Origin: Cytauxzoon felis
Lineage: Eukaryota; Apicomplexa; Aconoidasida; Piroplasmida; Theileriidae
Direction of reading: 5' to 3'
DNA: 14,816 bases
Assembly (NCBI GenBank): GCA_020283715.1
Contig: JAIQCW010000120.1
Span: forward strand, 1 to 14,816
Positions 1 to 8,909 of this stretch are shown here, one piece after another. The notes beneath the pieces are model-generated. The model worked only from the letters and a program-made list of their open reading frames with translations. It was not told the origin of the DNA and did not search any database. Made by a program: the position numbers and the translations under genes. Position 1 is the stretch's first letter. Each line of letters begins with the position of its first letter.

Positions 1-617
1 GAATTAAAAATTTTTTTATATATACAGATGGCTAATATATAAATGCCAATTATTATTTTACACTTTACAATAAAATATTTTTATAAACCTCTAATGAAAT
101 ATTAAAGTAAAATTTTTTTTATCAAATATACATTTATTATATAAAATAATAAATTGATTTAATATCTTTAATTATAAGATAATAGATATATTTTAATTAT
201 AATATTTCATACAATATAACTTTTATTGAGTAAGATAATATTTATTTCTTAACTCAACTGCATTACAATGTAAAGATATTATTTTTTATATTATTTATAT
301 ATTTTATTTATATCTTTATATAAATTAATAAAAAATTTTATTGATATTAAAATAATTACATCAATTTATGATAACTTTAAATCATTTAAACATCACAAAT
401 AATTAATTTTTTAATTACAATATCTTTAATATTAACAGACAACCATAATTTTTTATAATAATCTCCCCTCCAACAACACCACATCCCAATTATAAGACGT
501 TGTATAATATATATATATGAATATATCATATAACTCATCTATATACTAAACTCATCAATATATGAATATATAATTGTTATATATTTCAAATTAATTATAT
601 TTTTTTTATAACTTTCA
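1..617. other. AT-rich spacer downstream of NOA1
   Basis: This stretch is almost pure A/T with short runs of T and alternating TA. It lies 3' of the minus-strand GTPase gene. I see no conserved coding segment, no RNA gene and no copy of the GC-rich repeat. A small C-rich patch at about 465-490 is the only compositional interruption. Confidence 0.7.
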
Positions 618-3533
618 TCATCTTGATGATAATTTCTTCTTAATCGTAGGTATACCCACATATGGTAATAATGGCTCCCTTAAATAAATTTCCACCTGTG
701 GTAATGTTTCTAACGATAATTCAAGATCTAATGCACCAGCAATCGATATAAAACCTAAACCTTTAATACATAAATCCGTCGTACACGATTTCCAACCATT
801 ACCAATGATACTAATTTTACGAATATTTGTACCATTATAACATAATTCATAATCACCAAATGGTTTATTCAATAAATATTCATCTATTTTATATGTTTTC
901 TTACCAATTATATCTATATGCTTCGATACAAATGGTGTAAAATAAAATGGTCTACCCCTCGTTATGTCTATACGAACATAAGGACCAAGTAAAAGTGTAT
1001 GACCTAAATAATTATAAATTAATTAATGAATATGGTGAATCGAGTATTGAATAGTCCACCTGAGGTCCAATCCACGTCTGTTCCACTCGCCGTGGCGGCC
1101 TTTTTTATTTACTTCCCCCTCAAACTCCCGTAGATCGTTTTCGGGTATATGATGAATTTAAGTCCCCTTAATCAGAATTATCCACTCATAAATCTCCATA
1201 TATTTACACCTTCATGATACACTATACTACTGAAATGAAGTTAAGGACCTCAAGTGGAACCCGTAAGCGATCTACGGGAGCTGGAGGGACGACTAAATAG
1301 AAGAGCCTCCACGGCGAGTGGAACAGACGTGGATTGGACCTCAGGTGGAGACGAACACTAGATGTAGTAACATCATCTCATCTACTTTGTTATTTGGTGA
1401 CAAACCTGATTTCAGTCGTAATGGTTTAATGATATTTAATGCAGATGGTACGATTATTTTAAGTTGATGTGTATTAACATGTGATGTAAGTGATTGATTA
1501 ATAACAATACCAGGTGTATCGAATAATTTAGTGTTGGTACCGATATTGATTTTAATAACATTTAAAGTTGTACCAGGTATAAGACTAGCTGATAACTTCT
1601 TTATCTTTTCATTTTTATCAACAAATGATGATAAATGATTCAATAATGTCGACTTTCCAGAATTCGTTACACCAACAAAAAATATCTTACGATTTAATGA
1701 TCGCTTAAATAATACACTCATAAATAAATTCACAGCAAATCCATTCTTCGCACTCAACTGAATATATATATATAATCACTTATAGAACTACTTTCCACCT
1801 GAGGTCCATACTGCCGTCAGCTCCTCCAACTCTCTTCGTCCTGCAGACAGCTTTCCACTTGAGGTCCTGCCGTCAGCTCTTCTAATTATCTCCCCCTCCG
1901 CTTCCCTGAGATCAGCTACGGGTAGTCCACTTGAGGTTTCCACTCGAGGTCCAGTATTATATTTGAGGTTTGACTTCGGGGTAGAGATTATTTTATTATC
2001 AAGTTCTTCGTTTGGATAATTGAGAGTAAGGGGACCGAGGAAATTTTTTTGATAATTTTCAACCCGGAAGAACGTAAATATGTTAACCCCTAAGAACAGA
2101 CCTCCACCTGAGGTTACATACACCGTAGGTCGTTCCACTCGGCGTGGAGCCTTCTTCAATTACCTATCTCTAAAGAGTAGAGCCACTCCCAGAGATCGTG
2201 GCGGTAGAGAAGGTAGTGATGGATCATCCATCATGGGAATGATGGAAGATGGTTCTATGGATGTATTGGATGTAACCTCAAGTGGAATACCCGTAGCTGA
2301 TCTCAGGGAAGCGGAGGGGGAGGTAAGTAGAGAAGCTGTCTGCAAGACGAAGGAAGGTGGATTGGACCTCAGGTGTAGGACTTAGAGTGATTGTTGTATA
2401 TATGGTATGAAACATACTAGGAAGATATTTTTGAGGTAGAGTTTGCGATGATTGAGTTTATTATTGATGAATTTATGTATATAATGTATGATTCTGTTAC
2501 GATTATGGTGTGGTAAAAGATCGATTTTATTAACGACAATATAGAGATTGATATATTTATTTCTATTGGATAATAAATTTGCTAATCCTTGTTCAAAATG
2601 TAGATCCATAATATCCATAACATATACGATTGTAATTTTATCTTTTTTAAATCTATTTAATGCATTTTTTAAAATGGTAATAGTTTCTTTAGAAGCTTCG
2701 ATAGCATTTATAAAATGTGTAGTATTATTATTATTAAATATTAAACCACTATACATATTTGAACAACGTTTACATCTTACTTTATTATTTTTTTCTCTCT
2801 CTAATATATAATCATCTATATAACCAGATTTATTTTCATTTAATGTTTGTAATTTTATACCACAACCATAACATTGTGATAAATCTGTATCAATTTCAAA
2901 TTTTTGTATTGCTAAACGCCATAAATTATTATTCTTCTCTTTAATTTTTTCTTGTTCATTTAATAATTTTGTCATTACATTTAATTCTGTTGATTCATCT
3001 TCTTCCTTTAATTTTTTTTCTGTATTTATTAACTCTTCTAATGATACATTATCAAATGGATCTTTCTTTTCAATCTTAGATTCTATATCCCATTTTCTAG
3101 ATGCTTTAATTAATTCTATATTACTATCATCATAAGGATACAAGTTATTATTTAAAGGTTGTACGATATCTAGATCATTATTAGTATCTTTATCCTTTAA
3201 ATTAATCTCTTCATTTCCTACTTCAAGTGTTTGGACATCAATATATCTTCTAGTTCCTCTAGTATTCCTTGTCCTTTGACGTGGTGTAGATAGACCTTTG
3301 ACATTGAGTGCATGATCAACAATGATTTCATCATCTTCAAAAGTTTTAAGTTCATTTTCAAGTTCTATTATATCAATTTTAGTGTCATTAGCTTCAAGAC
3401 TATAAATAGGAGCGAGTTTGCGATAAAATTTTATAAATGAAGGGTAATTTGCACATTTATTAGATTTTAAATAAATTAAACTAAAAACTACATTATTCAG
3501 TAATATTATTAAAAAATAATGGCAAAATACCAT
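618..3533 (-). CDS. NOA1: Circularly permuted GTPase of the YqeH/NOA1 family (3 exons)
   Basis: Exons, in gene order, are 3533-2418, 1757-1406 and 1003-618, giving 617 aa with consistent phases (0, then 1). Family members are GTPases that assist assembly of the small subunit of bacterial-type ribosomes in organelles. Visible motifs, in permuted order: a zinc finger CYGCG (221-225) with CKRC (254-257); G4 NKIDLLP (335-341); G5 SAK (374-376); G1 GVTNSGKST (401-409); G2 PGTT (433-436); G3 DTPG (452-455). The exon 2/3 join restores L-R-L-K-S-G-H-T-L-L-L-G, the usual block after the G domain. The N-terminus is hydrophobic (about 3-22) and then polar, like a signal plus transit peptide, so apicoplast targeting is possible; mitochondrial targeting is the alternative. 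Residues 45-215 are an acidic, charged insert before the finger. Introns of 660 and 402 nt both carry the GC-rich repeat. Confidence 0.9.
1055..1349. repeat. GC-rich inverted-repeat element, copy A (in NOA1 intron 2)
   Basis: The copy ends are TCCACCTGAGGTCCAATCC and its reverse complement. The outer 41 nt of the two arms (from 1055 and back from 1349) are perfectly complementary, and the complementarity continues with a few mismatches to 1137 and 1268. The interior (about 1150-1235) is AT-richer and unlike the other copies. The flanking intron keeps 56 nt after the donor and 51 nt before the acceptor. No target-site duplication is evident. Confidence 0.9.
1794..2377. repeat. GC-rich inverted-repeat element, copy B (composite, in NOA1 intron 1)
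   Basis: This is the longest copy. It has at least six end-type motifs (TCCAC-YYGAGGT or its complement), two near 1925-1955 and one at 2101, so it looks like several units joined or inserted into each other. It holds the CTGCCGTCAGCTC and TCTCTAAAGAGTA blocks, a 39-nt core at 2061-2099 shared with copy E, and a 44-nt block at 2209-2252 identical to copy I. Residual intron is 40 nt on the donor side and 36 nt on the acceptor side. Confidence 0.88.
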
Positions 3534-3615
3534 TTAATTTAGATTTTCCATATACTAATCTACACCAATAATATTGTACACCATAAATCAATCAGTTCTC
3601 AATCAATCTTTAACT
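3534..3615. promoter_or_regulatory. Short divergent spacer between NOA1 and PRCC
   Basis: Only 82 bp separate the two start codons (3533 on minus, 3616 on plus), so both promoters and 5' leaders must sit here or overlap the neighbouring gene. A shared bidirectional promoter is inferred; no specific motif is recognised. Confidence 0.5.
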
Positions 3616-5298
3616 ATGGATTGGATCAGAGCTGGTTTAAATAATGATACCAATGATTCAAGTGATATAGAAGAGGATATAAATGATAAATCGCAACCAG
3701 ATTTAATTATAGATGGCATTAACACAACAACAAAGGATACATACAGCCCATACATCTCAAACTTATCAAAAGCACTCGGTACTCATTATCCAAATGATAA
3801 TATAATCGCATCTAAAATAACTCCATCATCTAATAATATAACCACGCCCTGTCCTGCTACCAGCTCCTTTAATTACCTATCCGTTACTGGTAATATTACC
3901 CCCGGATATTACGGATATATACCCGGAGCGGATCTCAGAGAAACGAAAGGGGAAGTAATCAGAAGAGCTTCAAATGTTAGTGGAATATGTAGTCTTCCTA
4001 CGTCTGAGGTCGGTCTTGCAGACAGCTCTCCTAATTACCTCCCCGTAAACGGTAATGACACTCCCGGAGATCGTGTCGGATGTGAGTATTGGACCTCAAG
4101 TGGAATATTCGAGACAATCTACGGGAGTCGAGGTGAAGTAAATAGAGAGGCCACCACGCCTAGTGGAATGAATAATAGTACTGGACCTCGAGTGGAGCCC
4201 GAGAGCGATCTACGGGAGCTGGAGGGGGAAGTAAATGGAAGAGCTGTCAGCATGACAAAGGAAAGTGAATTGCCTGGTGCAATAGACATGGATACAACTT
4301 CTGGTGGTAACGGTTGTACTTTCAACGTTATGAATACTGTATCGTCAGGAAATTTGTTTTCCTATGATAATTCAAGGCGGAATACTGAGACATTTAAGGC
4401 TGTAAAGATAAATGTACCTCAATGTGTTAATGACGAAGAGATCGCATCAGCAATATCTAAACCTCATATAACCACTCCTGTTATTCCAATACATACACCC
4501 AATACTGTAAATAATGCCCAAATATTTAAAGTTAATGACCCATCATTAATGAAGGGAGTAAATTTATCGGACGTAAGTTTAATACTTATAATAATTCAAT
4601 TCTATAGTGGACTGATCCATCATTACGAGTCGTCGATATCAAAGCCGATGATCTACGACTAAGCAAAGAGTATGTTTACCCACACTCATACCACATGAGG
4701 TCCAATCACTATCTTCTCCACTCGCCGTGGTGGCCTTCCTTATTTACTTCCCCTTCCAGTTCCCATAGATCGCTTCCAGGTATTCCACTTCCACTTGAGG
4801 TTACATCCTTACTACCTTCACCTCCGCCACGATCTCTGGGAGTGGCATTACTCTTTAGAGATAGGTAAATAGAAGAGCCACCACGGCGAGTGGAAGACAA
4901 TGTTGTAACCTCAGGTGGGACAGCTAGTGGAAGAGTAGATGATAGCGATTGGACCTCGAGTGGAATGTTATATATAAATATAAATTAATTATTATTATAG
5001 GGAGAAGGAGCGTGCGTATTCTAAGGATGCATTGACTCAGGAGAGGAAGGCATTTATAATGCCCAGTAGAATATTAGAGACATCGGATGGTCACATATTA
5101 ACATCAAATGTAGTAAGACGTACACAAAAAAGGAAACATCAAGTTAGTTAATCATCTCATTGTTCATAATTTAATCCTCATCACTATTAGATCAACTGGT
5201 TAGCATCTGAAGCACAAGAACGTGAATTAGAAATCCTCGAACAAACCGCACATATGAGAAAAACCAAACATGAAACACAAATGAAATATGGATGGTAA
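3616..5298 (+). CDS. PRCC: PRCC-like nuclear protein (4 exons) with an in-frame repeat in exon 1
   Basis: Exons 3616-4572, 4608-4669, 5001-5142 and 5191-5298 give 422 aa with matching phases (0, 2, 0). The C-terminus carries the PRCC signature: KEEKERAYSKDAL, then KRKHQINWLASEAQEREL, then the ending TQMKYGW. In other eukaryotes PRCC family proteins are nuclear and spliceosome-associated, with a variable, disordered N-terminus and a conserved C-terminus, as here. The start is the first ATG followed by M-D-W-I-R-A-G; an upstream in-frame TTG is not needed. Residues about 79-219 are translated from a copy of the genome's GC-rich repeat (copy C). Intron 2 (331 nt) holds copy D; introns 1 and 3 are 35 and 48 nt. 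Splicing out the exonic repeat cannot be excluded, but no intron is required because the frame is open throughout. Confidence 0.85.
3850..4270. repeat. GC-rich element, copy C, lying within PRCC exon 1
   Basis: A diverged, composite copy: the CAGCTCCTTTAATTACC block at 3870, GATCTCAGAGAAACG at 3930, CTTGCAGACAGCTC at 4015, ACTCCCGGAGATCGTG at 4059, GGACCTCAAGTGGAAT at 4091, GGACCTCGAGTGGAG at 4183 and CGATCTACGGGAGCTGGAGG at 4205. The frame used by PRCC is open across all of it and contains three versions of a D-L-R-E-x-x-G-E-V-like peptide (the middle one degraded). Boundaries are approximate because the ends are degraded. Confidence 0.8.
4691..4964. repeat. GC-rich inverted-repeat element, copy D (in PRCC intron 2)
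   Basis: The ends are CCACATGAGGTCCAATC and GATTGGACCTCGAGTGGA. A nested inner pair, CCACTCGCCGTGGTGGCC (about 4719-4736) and its complement near 4876-4893, brackets a core with ATCTCTGGGAGTGGC and the self-complementary TACTCTTTAGAGATAGGTAA block. Residual intron is 21 nt after the donor and 36 nt before the acceptor. Confidence 0.9.
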
Positions 5299-5335
5299 TA
5301 AATACTATCTAATATACCATCTACTCTTCAACTTG

Positions 5336-5578
5336 ACTACACTTGAGGTTACCTCCACCGTTGGTCTTGCAGACAGCTCTTTTAATTACATATCTCTAAA
5401 GAGTAATGCCACTCCCGGAGATCGTGGCGATGATGATGCCTGTTCTTCCAGGTAGAATTCCTGTTCTTAGGGGTTAACATATTCACGTTCTTCCGGGTTA
5501 ACAAAATACCGAGGATGATCTACGGGAATCCGAGGGGAGATAAATAGAAGAGCTGTCTGCAAGACGACCTCGGGTGGA
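5336..5578. repeat. GC-rich element, copy E (just after the PRCC stop)
   Basis: Begins about 38 nt after the PRCC stop codon, so probably within its 3' untranslated region. The arms are GTCTTGCAGACAGCTCTT (5368) and AGAGCTGTCTGCAAGACGAC (about 5550-5569). The core holds ACTCCCGGAGATCGTGGCG and a 39-nt block (5461-5499) that is the reverse complement, with one mismatch, of 2061-2099 in copy B. Confidence 0.85.
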
Positions 5579-5817
5579 ACGGCTCATCATTGTCAACTAA
5601 TAGTTTTGATAGATTGTATTATTTAGATATGTAATATCATTATAAAATATTTAATATTAATATAATTATGTTAGATGTGTATATGAATGAGTTTAATATT
5701 GAGGTATAGGAATCTTGATGATAGCTTCCCCCATGATATTGATTCTATAGATTTATTATATTGTATTTTGTAAACTAATAATATGGTGCATAAATAATGT
5801 AGTTATTAAATGTTATA
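5579..5817. other. Upstream region of the mitoferrin gene
   Basis: AT-rich spacer between copy E and the carrier start. It is G-rich over C on the + strand. It presumably contains the carrier promoter and 5' leader; no motif stands out and no further coding exon is seen. Confidence 0.5.
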
Positions 5818-7057
5818 ATGATAGAGGCGGTTAAGAATCCTCTTGATTGGGAAGATTGGAATGGTATGTTGAGATATATATATAGACATTGATTATATAT
5901 ATATAGGTGAAATACCATTTTGGCAACATGCAATATGTGGTAGTATAGCAGGTATAATGGAACATTTATGTTTATTCCCATTGGATACTATAAAAACACG
6001 GATACAGATAAGGATATGTAAATGTATAAATAATAATAATATTAGATTAATAAATAATAATATTATATCGCATAATTATAAAAATTTATTTAGAGGATCA
6101 AATATTATAATCATAGGTTGTATACCCGCCCATATATTATATTTCACTGTATATGAAAATATTAAATTAATCGGTAATATACCAATCGCTGGAGCATTCG
6201 CTACTCTATCACATGATATCATACTTACACCTGCTGATGTCATTAAACAAAGATTACAATTAGGTTGTTATAATGGATCATTACACTGCTTCAAATCCAT
6301 CATCAAATATGAAGGCTTCAAATCACTCTTTAGAAGTCTATCAATTACACTCCTTATGAACGCACCATATCACTCTCTCCTAGTCACTATTATAGAAATA
6401 CTCAAAAAAAGATATAATACCAATAATAATCTCAACTACTTTGTTTATGCCGGTTTGTCAAAAATACCCATAACATAATCATCGTCTAATCCGCTCGCCG
6501 TTCCACCCGAGGTCGTCTTGCAGACAGCTCTTCTATTTACTTCCCCCTTCGCTTCCCAGAGATCAGCTACGGGTTCCACCTGAGGTCACATCACTACCTT
6601 CACCACGATCTCCGGGAGTGGCTCTACTCTTTAGAGATAGGTAAATGGAAGAGCTGTCTGCAAGACGACCTCGGGTGGAAGTGGAAGAAGAGTTGGATTG
6701 GACCTCGAGTGGAGTTTTTCTTTGATATATTTATTTTATAGGTATAGGTGGAGCTGTTGCGGGTGCCTTGACGACACCTATGGATGTGATAAAGACAAAA
6801 TTGCAGACACAGACATGTTATTTGAAGACTGATTCAAATGTATTTAAGCCATTGTATAGGGTGTGTTTAGATGTATAATTTAATATAATTAATAATAGAA
6901 TGTGACATCGACTGCATTTACTATACTTCGGGAGAATGGTTTTAGAGGATTTTGGAAGGGTATTGGTACAAGGGTTGGTATATGTATACCGGCAGCAGCA
7001 ATATCTTGGGGTACTTATGAAACACTTAAAAATTTTATTAAAATATTAATTGTTTAA
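5818..7057 (+). CDS. MFRN: Mitoferrin-type mitochondrial iron carrier (SLC25 family, 4 exons)
   Basis: Exons 5818-5863, 5907-6452, 6742-6860 and 6899-7057 give 289 aa, the normal size for a mitochondrial carrier. Three repeats each have the signature PLDTIK (40-45), PADVIK (124-129) and PMDVIK (210-215). Features specific to the mitoferrin (Mrs3/Mrs4, SLC25A37/28) branch are AGIMEH before the first signature, C-I-P-A-H (87-91, usually G-P-A-H), the S-H-D before the second, and M-N-A-P (166-169, usually M-N-I-P). It would import iron across the inner mitochondrial membrane. The start is an ATG giving a short acidic leader, M-I-E-A-V-K-N-P-L-D-W, before the W-Q-H-A of helix 1. Intron 2 (289 nt, donor GTTTGT) contains repeat copy F; introns 1 and 3 are 43 and 38 nt. 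The loop after repeat 1 is Asn-rich. Confidence 0.85.
6491..6713. repeat. GC-rich inverted-repeat element, copy F (in mitoferrin intron 2)
   Basis: The arms TTCCACCCGAGGTCGTCTTG and CAAGACGACCTCGGGTGGAA (outer part of a stem that extends through GCAGACAGCTCTTC) are exact complements. Inside are GAGATCAGCTACGGG, CACGATCTCCGGGAGTGGC and TACTCTTTAGAGATAGGTAA. A further end motif GGACCTCGAGTGGA closes it at 6713. Residual intron is 38 nt (donor side) and 28 nt (acceptor side). Confidence 0.9.
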
Positions 7058-7384
7058 TTTATTTATATTTTGTAATAATTTCTTACGTACTTTTTTGAGT
7101 AAATTTTTATTAGTTGTGATATTAGTAGTATTAACTACCTCTCTCTTTTTATTCTTCTTTACCTCTACTTTGTTATTAGATGTAACATTAATTTTAATGG
7201 ACTTGGATCTTTTATTACGTCTATTTTTAATTAATTTACTGACTTGATTTAAATTTGATAATTTTTTCAAGTCAATTTGAGATTTAATGGATTTTGGTAA
7301 GCCTTGTTTATAAAGATTTAGTTGATGATATGTATTTATAGGATCATTATATGAATTATTATTAGAATCTTTATTAATATCCAT
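7046..7384 (-). CDS. Small Lys/Asn-rich protein of unknown function
   Basis: A single-exon ORF of 112 aa, not recognised. Residues 1-50 are polar (N-K-D-S-N-N-N-S-Y-N-D, then a Leu/Lys stretch G-L-P-K-S-I-K-S-Q-I-D-L-K-K-L); the rest is strongly basic with K-N-R-R-N-K-R-S-K-S (about 53-62) and K-K-N-K-K-R-E (about 76-82), resembling nuclear or nucleolar basic proteins. The first ATG at 7384 is used. Its last four codons overlap the end of the mitoferrin gene on the other strand. An ORF of this length is uncommon by chance in such AT-rich DNA, and it forms a head-to-head pair with 14-3-3, which favours a real gene. A rival frame on the + strand (7050-7247) is hydrophobic only because it is the complement of Lys codons. 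Confidence 0.5.
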   Translation of the reverse strand: MDINKDSNNNSYNDPINTYHQLNLYKQGLPKSIKSQIDLKKLSNLNQVSKLIKNRRNKRSKSIKINVTSNNKVEVKKNKKREVVNTTNITTNKNLLKKVRKKLLQNINKLNN

Positions 7385-7736
7385 AATAATTAATAATTAT
7401 AACAAGAGGATATCTATTATTATTAAATAATAAATATTAATATAATAAAATATTATACATTATACACATTATTATTATTAAATTTACACCCTACAGATAA
7501 TATTTTATGTTACACCTGTGAGGCCATGAGCCTCCACCCCCACTGTATATTACCTATAAAGTTAATGATATTTATAAATTTAGATATTAAAATAACTATA
7601 TTATATTTTTAATATCTAATTTTGAATTCAATTATTTTTTTCATATTGAATTTCATTTTATAATTAAAAATTCCGTCAGTGTATTCATAATTTATATATC
7701 ATATAATATATCATCACCATTTATTACCACTTAAAT
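7385..7736. promoter_or_regulatory. Divergent spacer upstream of 14-3-3
   Basis: A 352-bp AT-rich region between two divergent starts, so both promoters should lie here. At 7503-7546 there is a single GC-rich island containing GAGGCCATGAGCCTC, which can fold as a 5-bp stem with a 5-nt loop, followed by CACCCCCAC. It is unlike the GC-rich repeat family. No copy of that family is present. Confidence 0.5.
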
Positions 7737-8909
7737 ATGGCGGAAGAAAATAACCATCGCTCAGAACTTATTTATACTTCCAAATTAGCCGAACAAGCTG
7801 AGCGTTATGATGGTATGTACATCATACACCCTAATTTAATCATTATTGTCTAGAAATGGCAGATGCTATGAAAACTTTAGTTGAGACATGTATAACAGAT
7901 AAAGAAGAATTGACAGTCGAAGAACGTAATTTGTTGGTATGTTTATTGAATATCTAACATATTATAATACATATTAGTCTGTTGCATATAAAAATGCTGT
8001 CGGATCAAGAAGAGCATCCTGGAGAATCGTTTCCAGCGTAGAACAAAAAGAAGCCAGCAAATCAAATACCACACACAAAGCATTCGCTAGCGAATATCGT
8101 ACCAAAATCGAAAAAGAACTCAATAAAATTTGCACTGATATACTAGGACTACTCAATTCCAAACTCATACCCTCCACCACCGTATGTTTACATTCCACTC
8201 GAGGTCCAATCCACCTGAGGTCCAATCCTACTCTTCTTCCACTCCCCGTGGAGGCATTCTCCATTTACATCCCCCTCCGCTTCCCTGAGATCAGCTACGG
8301 GTTCCACTTGAGGTCATGTACTCACTACCTCTACCTTTACTGCCACGATCTCTGGGAGTGGCTATACTCTTTAGAGATAGGTAATTGGAAGAGCTGACGG
8401 CAGGATGAAGAGTAGGATGGAGTAGAGATGATAGTGATTGGACCTCAGGTGGAAAGCTTAATGTATCCTTTATGATTTATTTAAATATGATATTTATATA
8501 GGAGAGTGAGAGTTTGGTATTTTATTATAAGATGAAGGGCGATTATTATCGTTATATAAGTGAATTTACATCAGATGATGGTAAAGCGAATGCATCTGCT
8601 GCGGCTAAGGAGTCGTATCAGAAGGCTACTGAGATAGCGGAGGCTTCATTGAAGCCTACACATCCGATTAGGTTGGGTCTTGCATTAAATTTCTCTGTAT
8701 TTTATTATGAGATATTATGTAGACCACAAGATGCTTGTGAAATGGCAAAGCGTGCATTTGATGATGCAATTACAGAATTTGATAGTGTTAGTGAAGATAG
8801 TTATAAAGATTCTACATTAATTATGCAATTGTTAAGAGATAATCTCACATTGTGGGCATCTGATATTCAAAGTGACTCAGTTGATGATAAAAATAAAGCT
8901 GAAGAATAA
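7737..8909 (+). CDS. 14-3-3 family phosphoprotein-binding adaptor (4 exons)
   Basis: Exons 7737-7812, 7854-7936, 7978-8181 and 8502-8909 give 256 aa, full length for the family. 14-3-3 proteins are dimeric adaptors that bind phospho-Ser/Thr motifs and regulate kinases and trafficking. Diagnostic blocks in order: [23 protein letters not shown] (joined across intron 2), [10 protein letters not shown], then [16 protein letters not shown] (after intron 3), [19 protein letters not shown], and [16 protein letters not shown] near the C-terminus. The groove residues K, R, R and Y expected in these blocks are all present. The tail is acidic and ends A-E-E. Introns 1 and 2 are each 41 nt; intron 3 is 320 nt and contains repeat copy G, with codons beside it shifted to C-ending on the left and G-ending on the right. 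Confidence 0.97.
8194..8453. repeat. GC-rich inverted-repeat element, copy G (in 14-3-3 intron 3)
   Basis: Starts only 12 nt after the donor and ends 48 nt before the acceptor. Two tandem left ends (TCCACTCGAGGTCCAATCC and CCACCTGAGGTCCAATCC) are followed by GAGATCAGCTACGGGTTCC, then ACGATCTCTGGGAGTGGC and TACTCTTTAGAGATAGGTAA, then GATTGGACCTCAGGTGGA. Confidence 0.92.

Noticed and set aside
386..529. 47-codon minus-strand ORF with several Trp and Cys
   Set aside because: Too short, in AT-rich spacer, no domain and no splice partner; it could be an exon remnant but nothing supports it.
1788..2159. Minus-strand ORF of 123 codons
   Set aside because: It lies wholly within repeat copy B and NOA1 intron 1; it is open because the element is GC-rich, with no independent protein signature.
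2080..2385. Plus-strand ORF of 101 codons (and its minus-strand counterpart at 2160-2345)
   Set aside because: Both are repeat copy B read in other frames inside an intron.
1758..2417. CRISPR-like or tandem-repeat array in copy B
   Set aside because: The repeated motifs are irregularly spaced, occur in both orientations and match the dispersed family's ends.
2548..2944. Two hydrophobic plus-strand ORFs inside NOA1 exon 1
   Set aside because: They are complements of Lys/Asn-rich NOA1 codons, which always read as Phe/Leu/Ile-rich on the other strand.
4119..4325. Minus-strand ORF opposite PRCC exon 1
   Set aside because: Antisense of the exonic repeat copy C; no start context or homology.
4709..4900. 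Minus-strand ORF in PRCC intron 2
   Set aside because: Repeat copy D read in reverse.
6453..6741. Introner-type element creating its own splice sites
   Set aside because: In all six cases the donor and acceptor are 12-56 nt outside the element and resemble those of ordinary short introns.
7974..8264. Minus-strand ORF spanning the end of 14-3-3 exon 3 and copy G
   Set aside because: Antisense of a certain exon plus repeat sequence.
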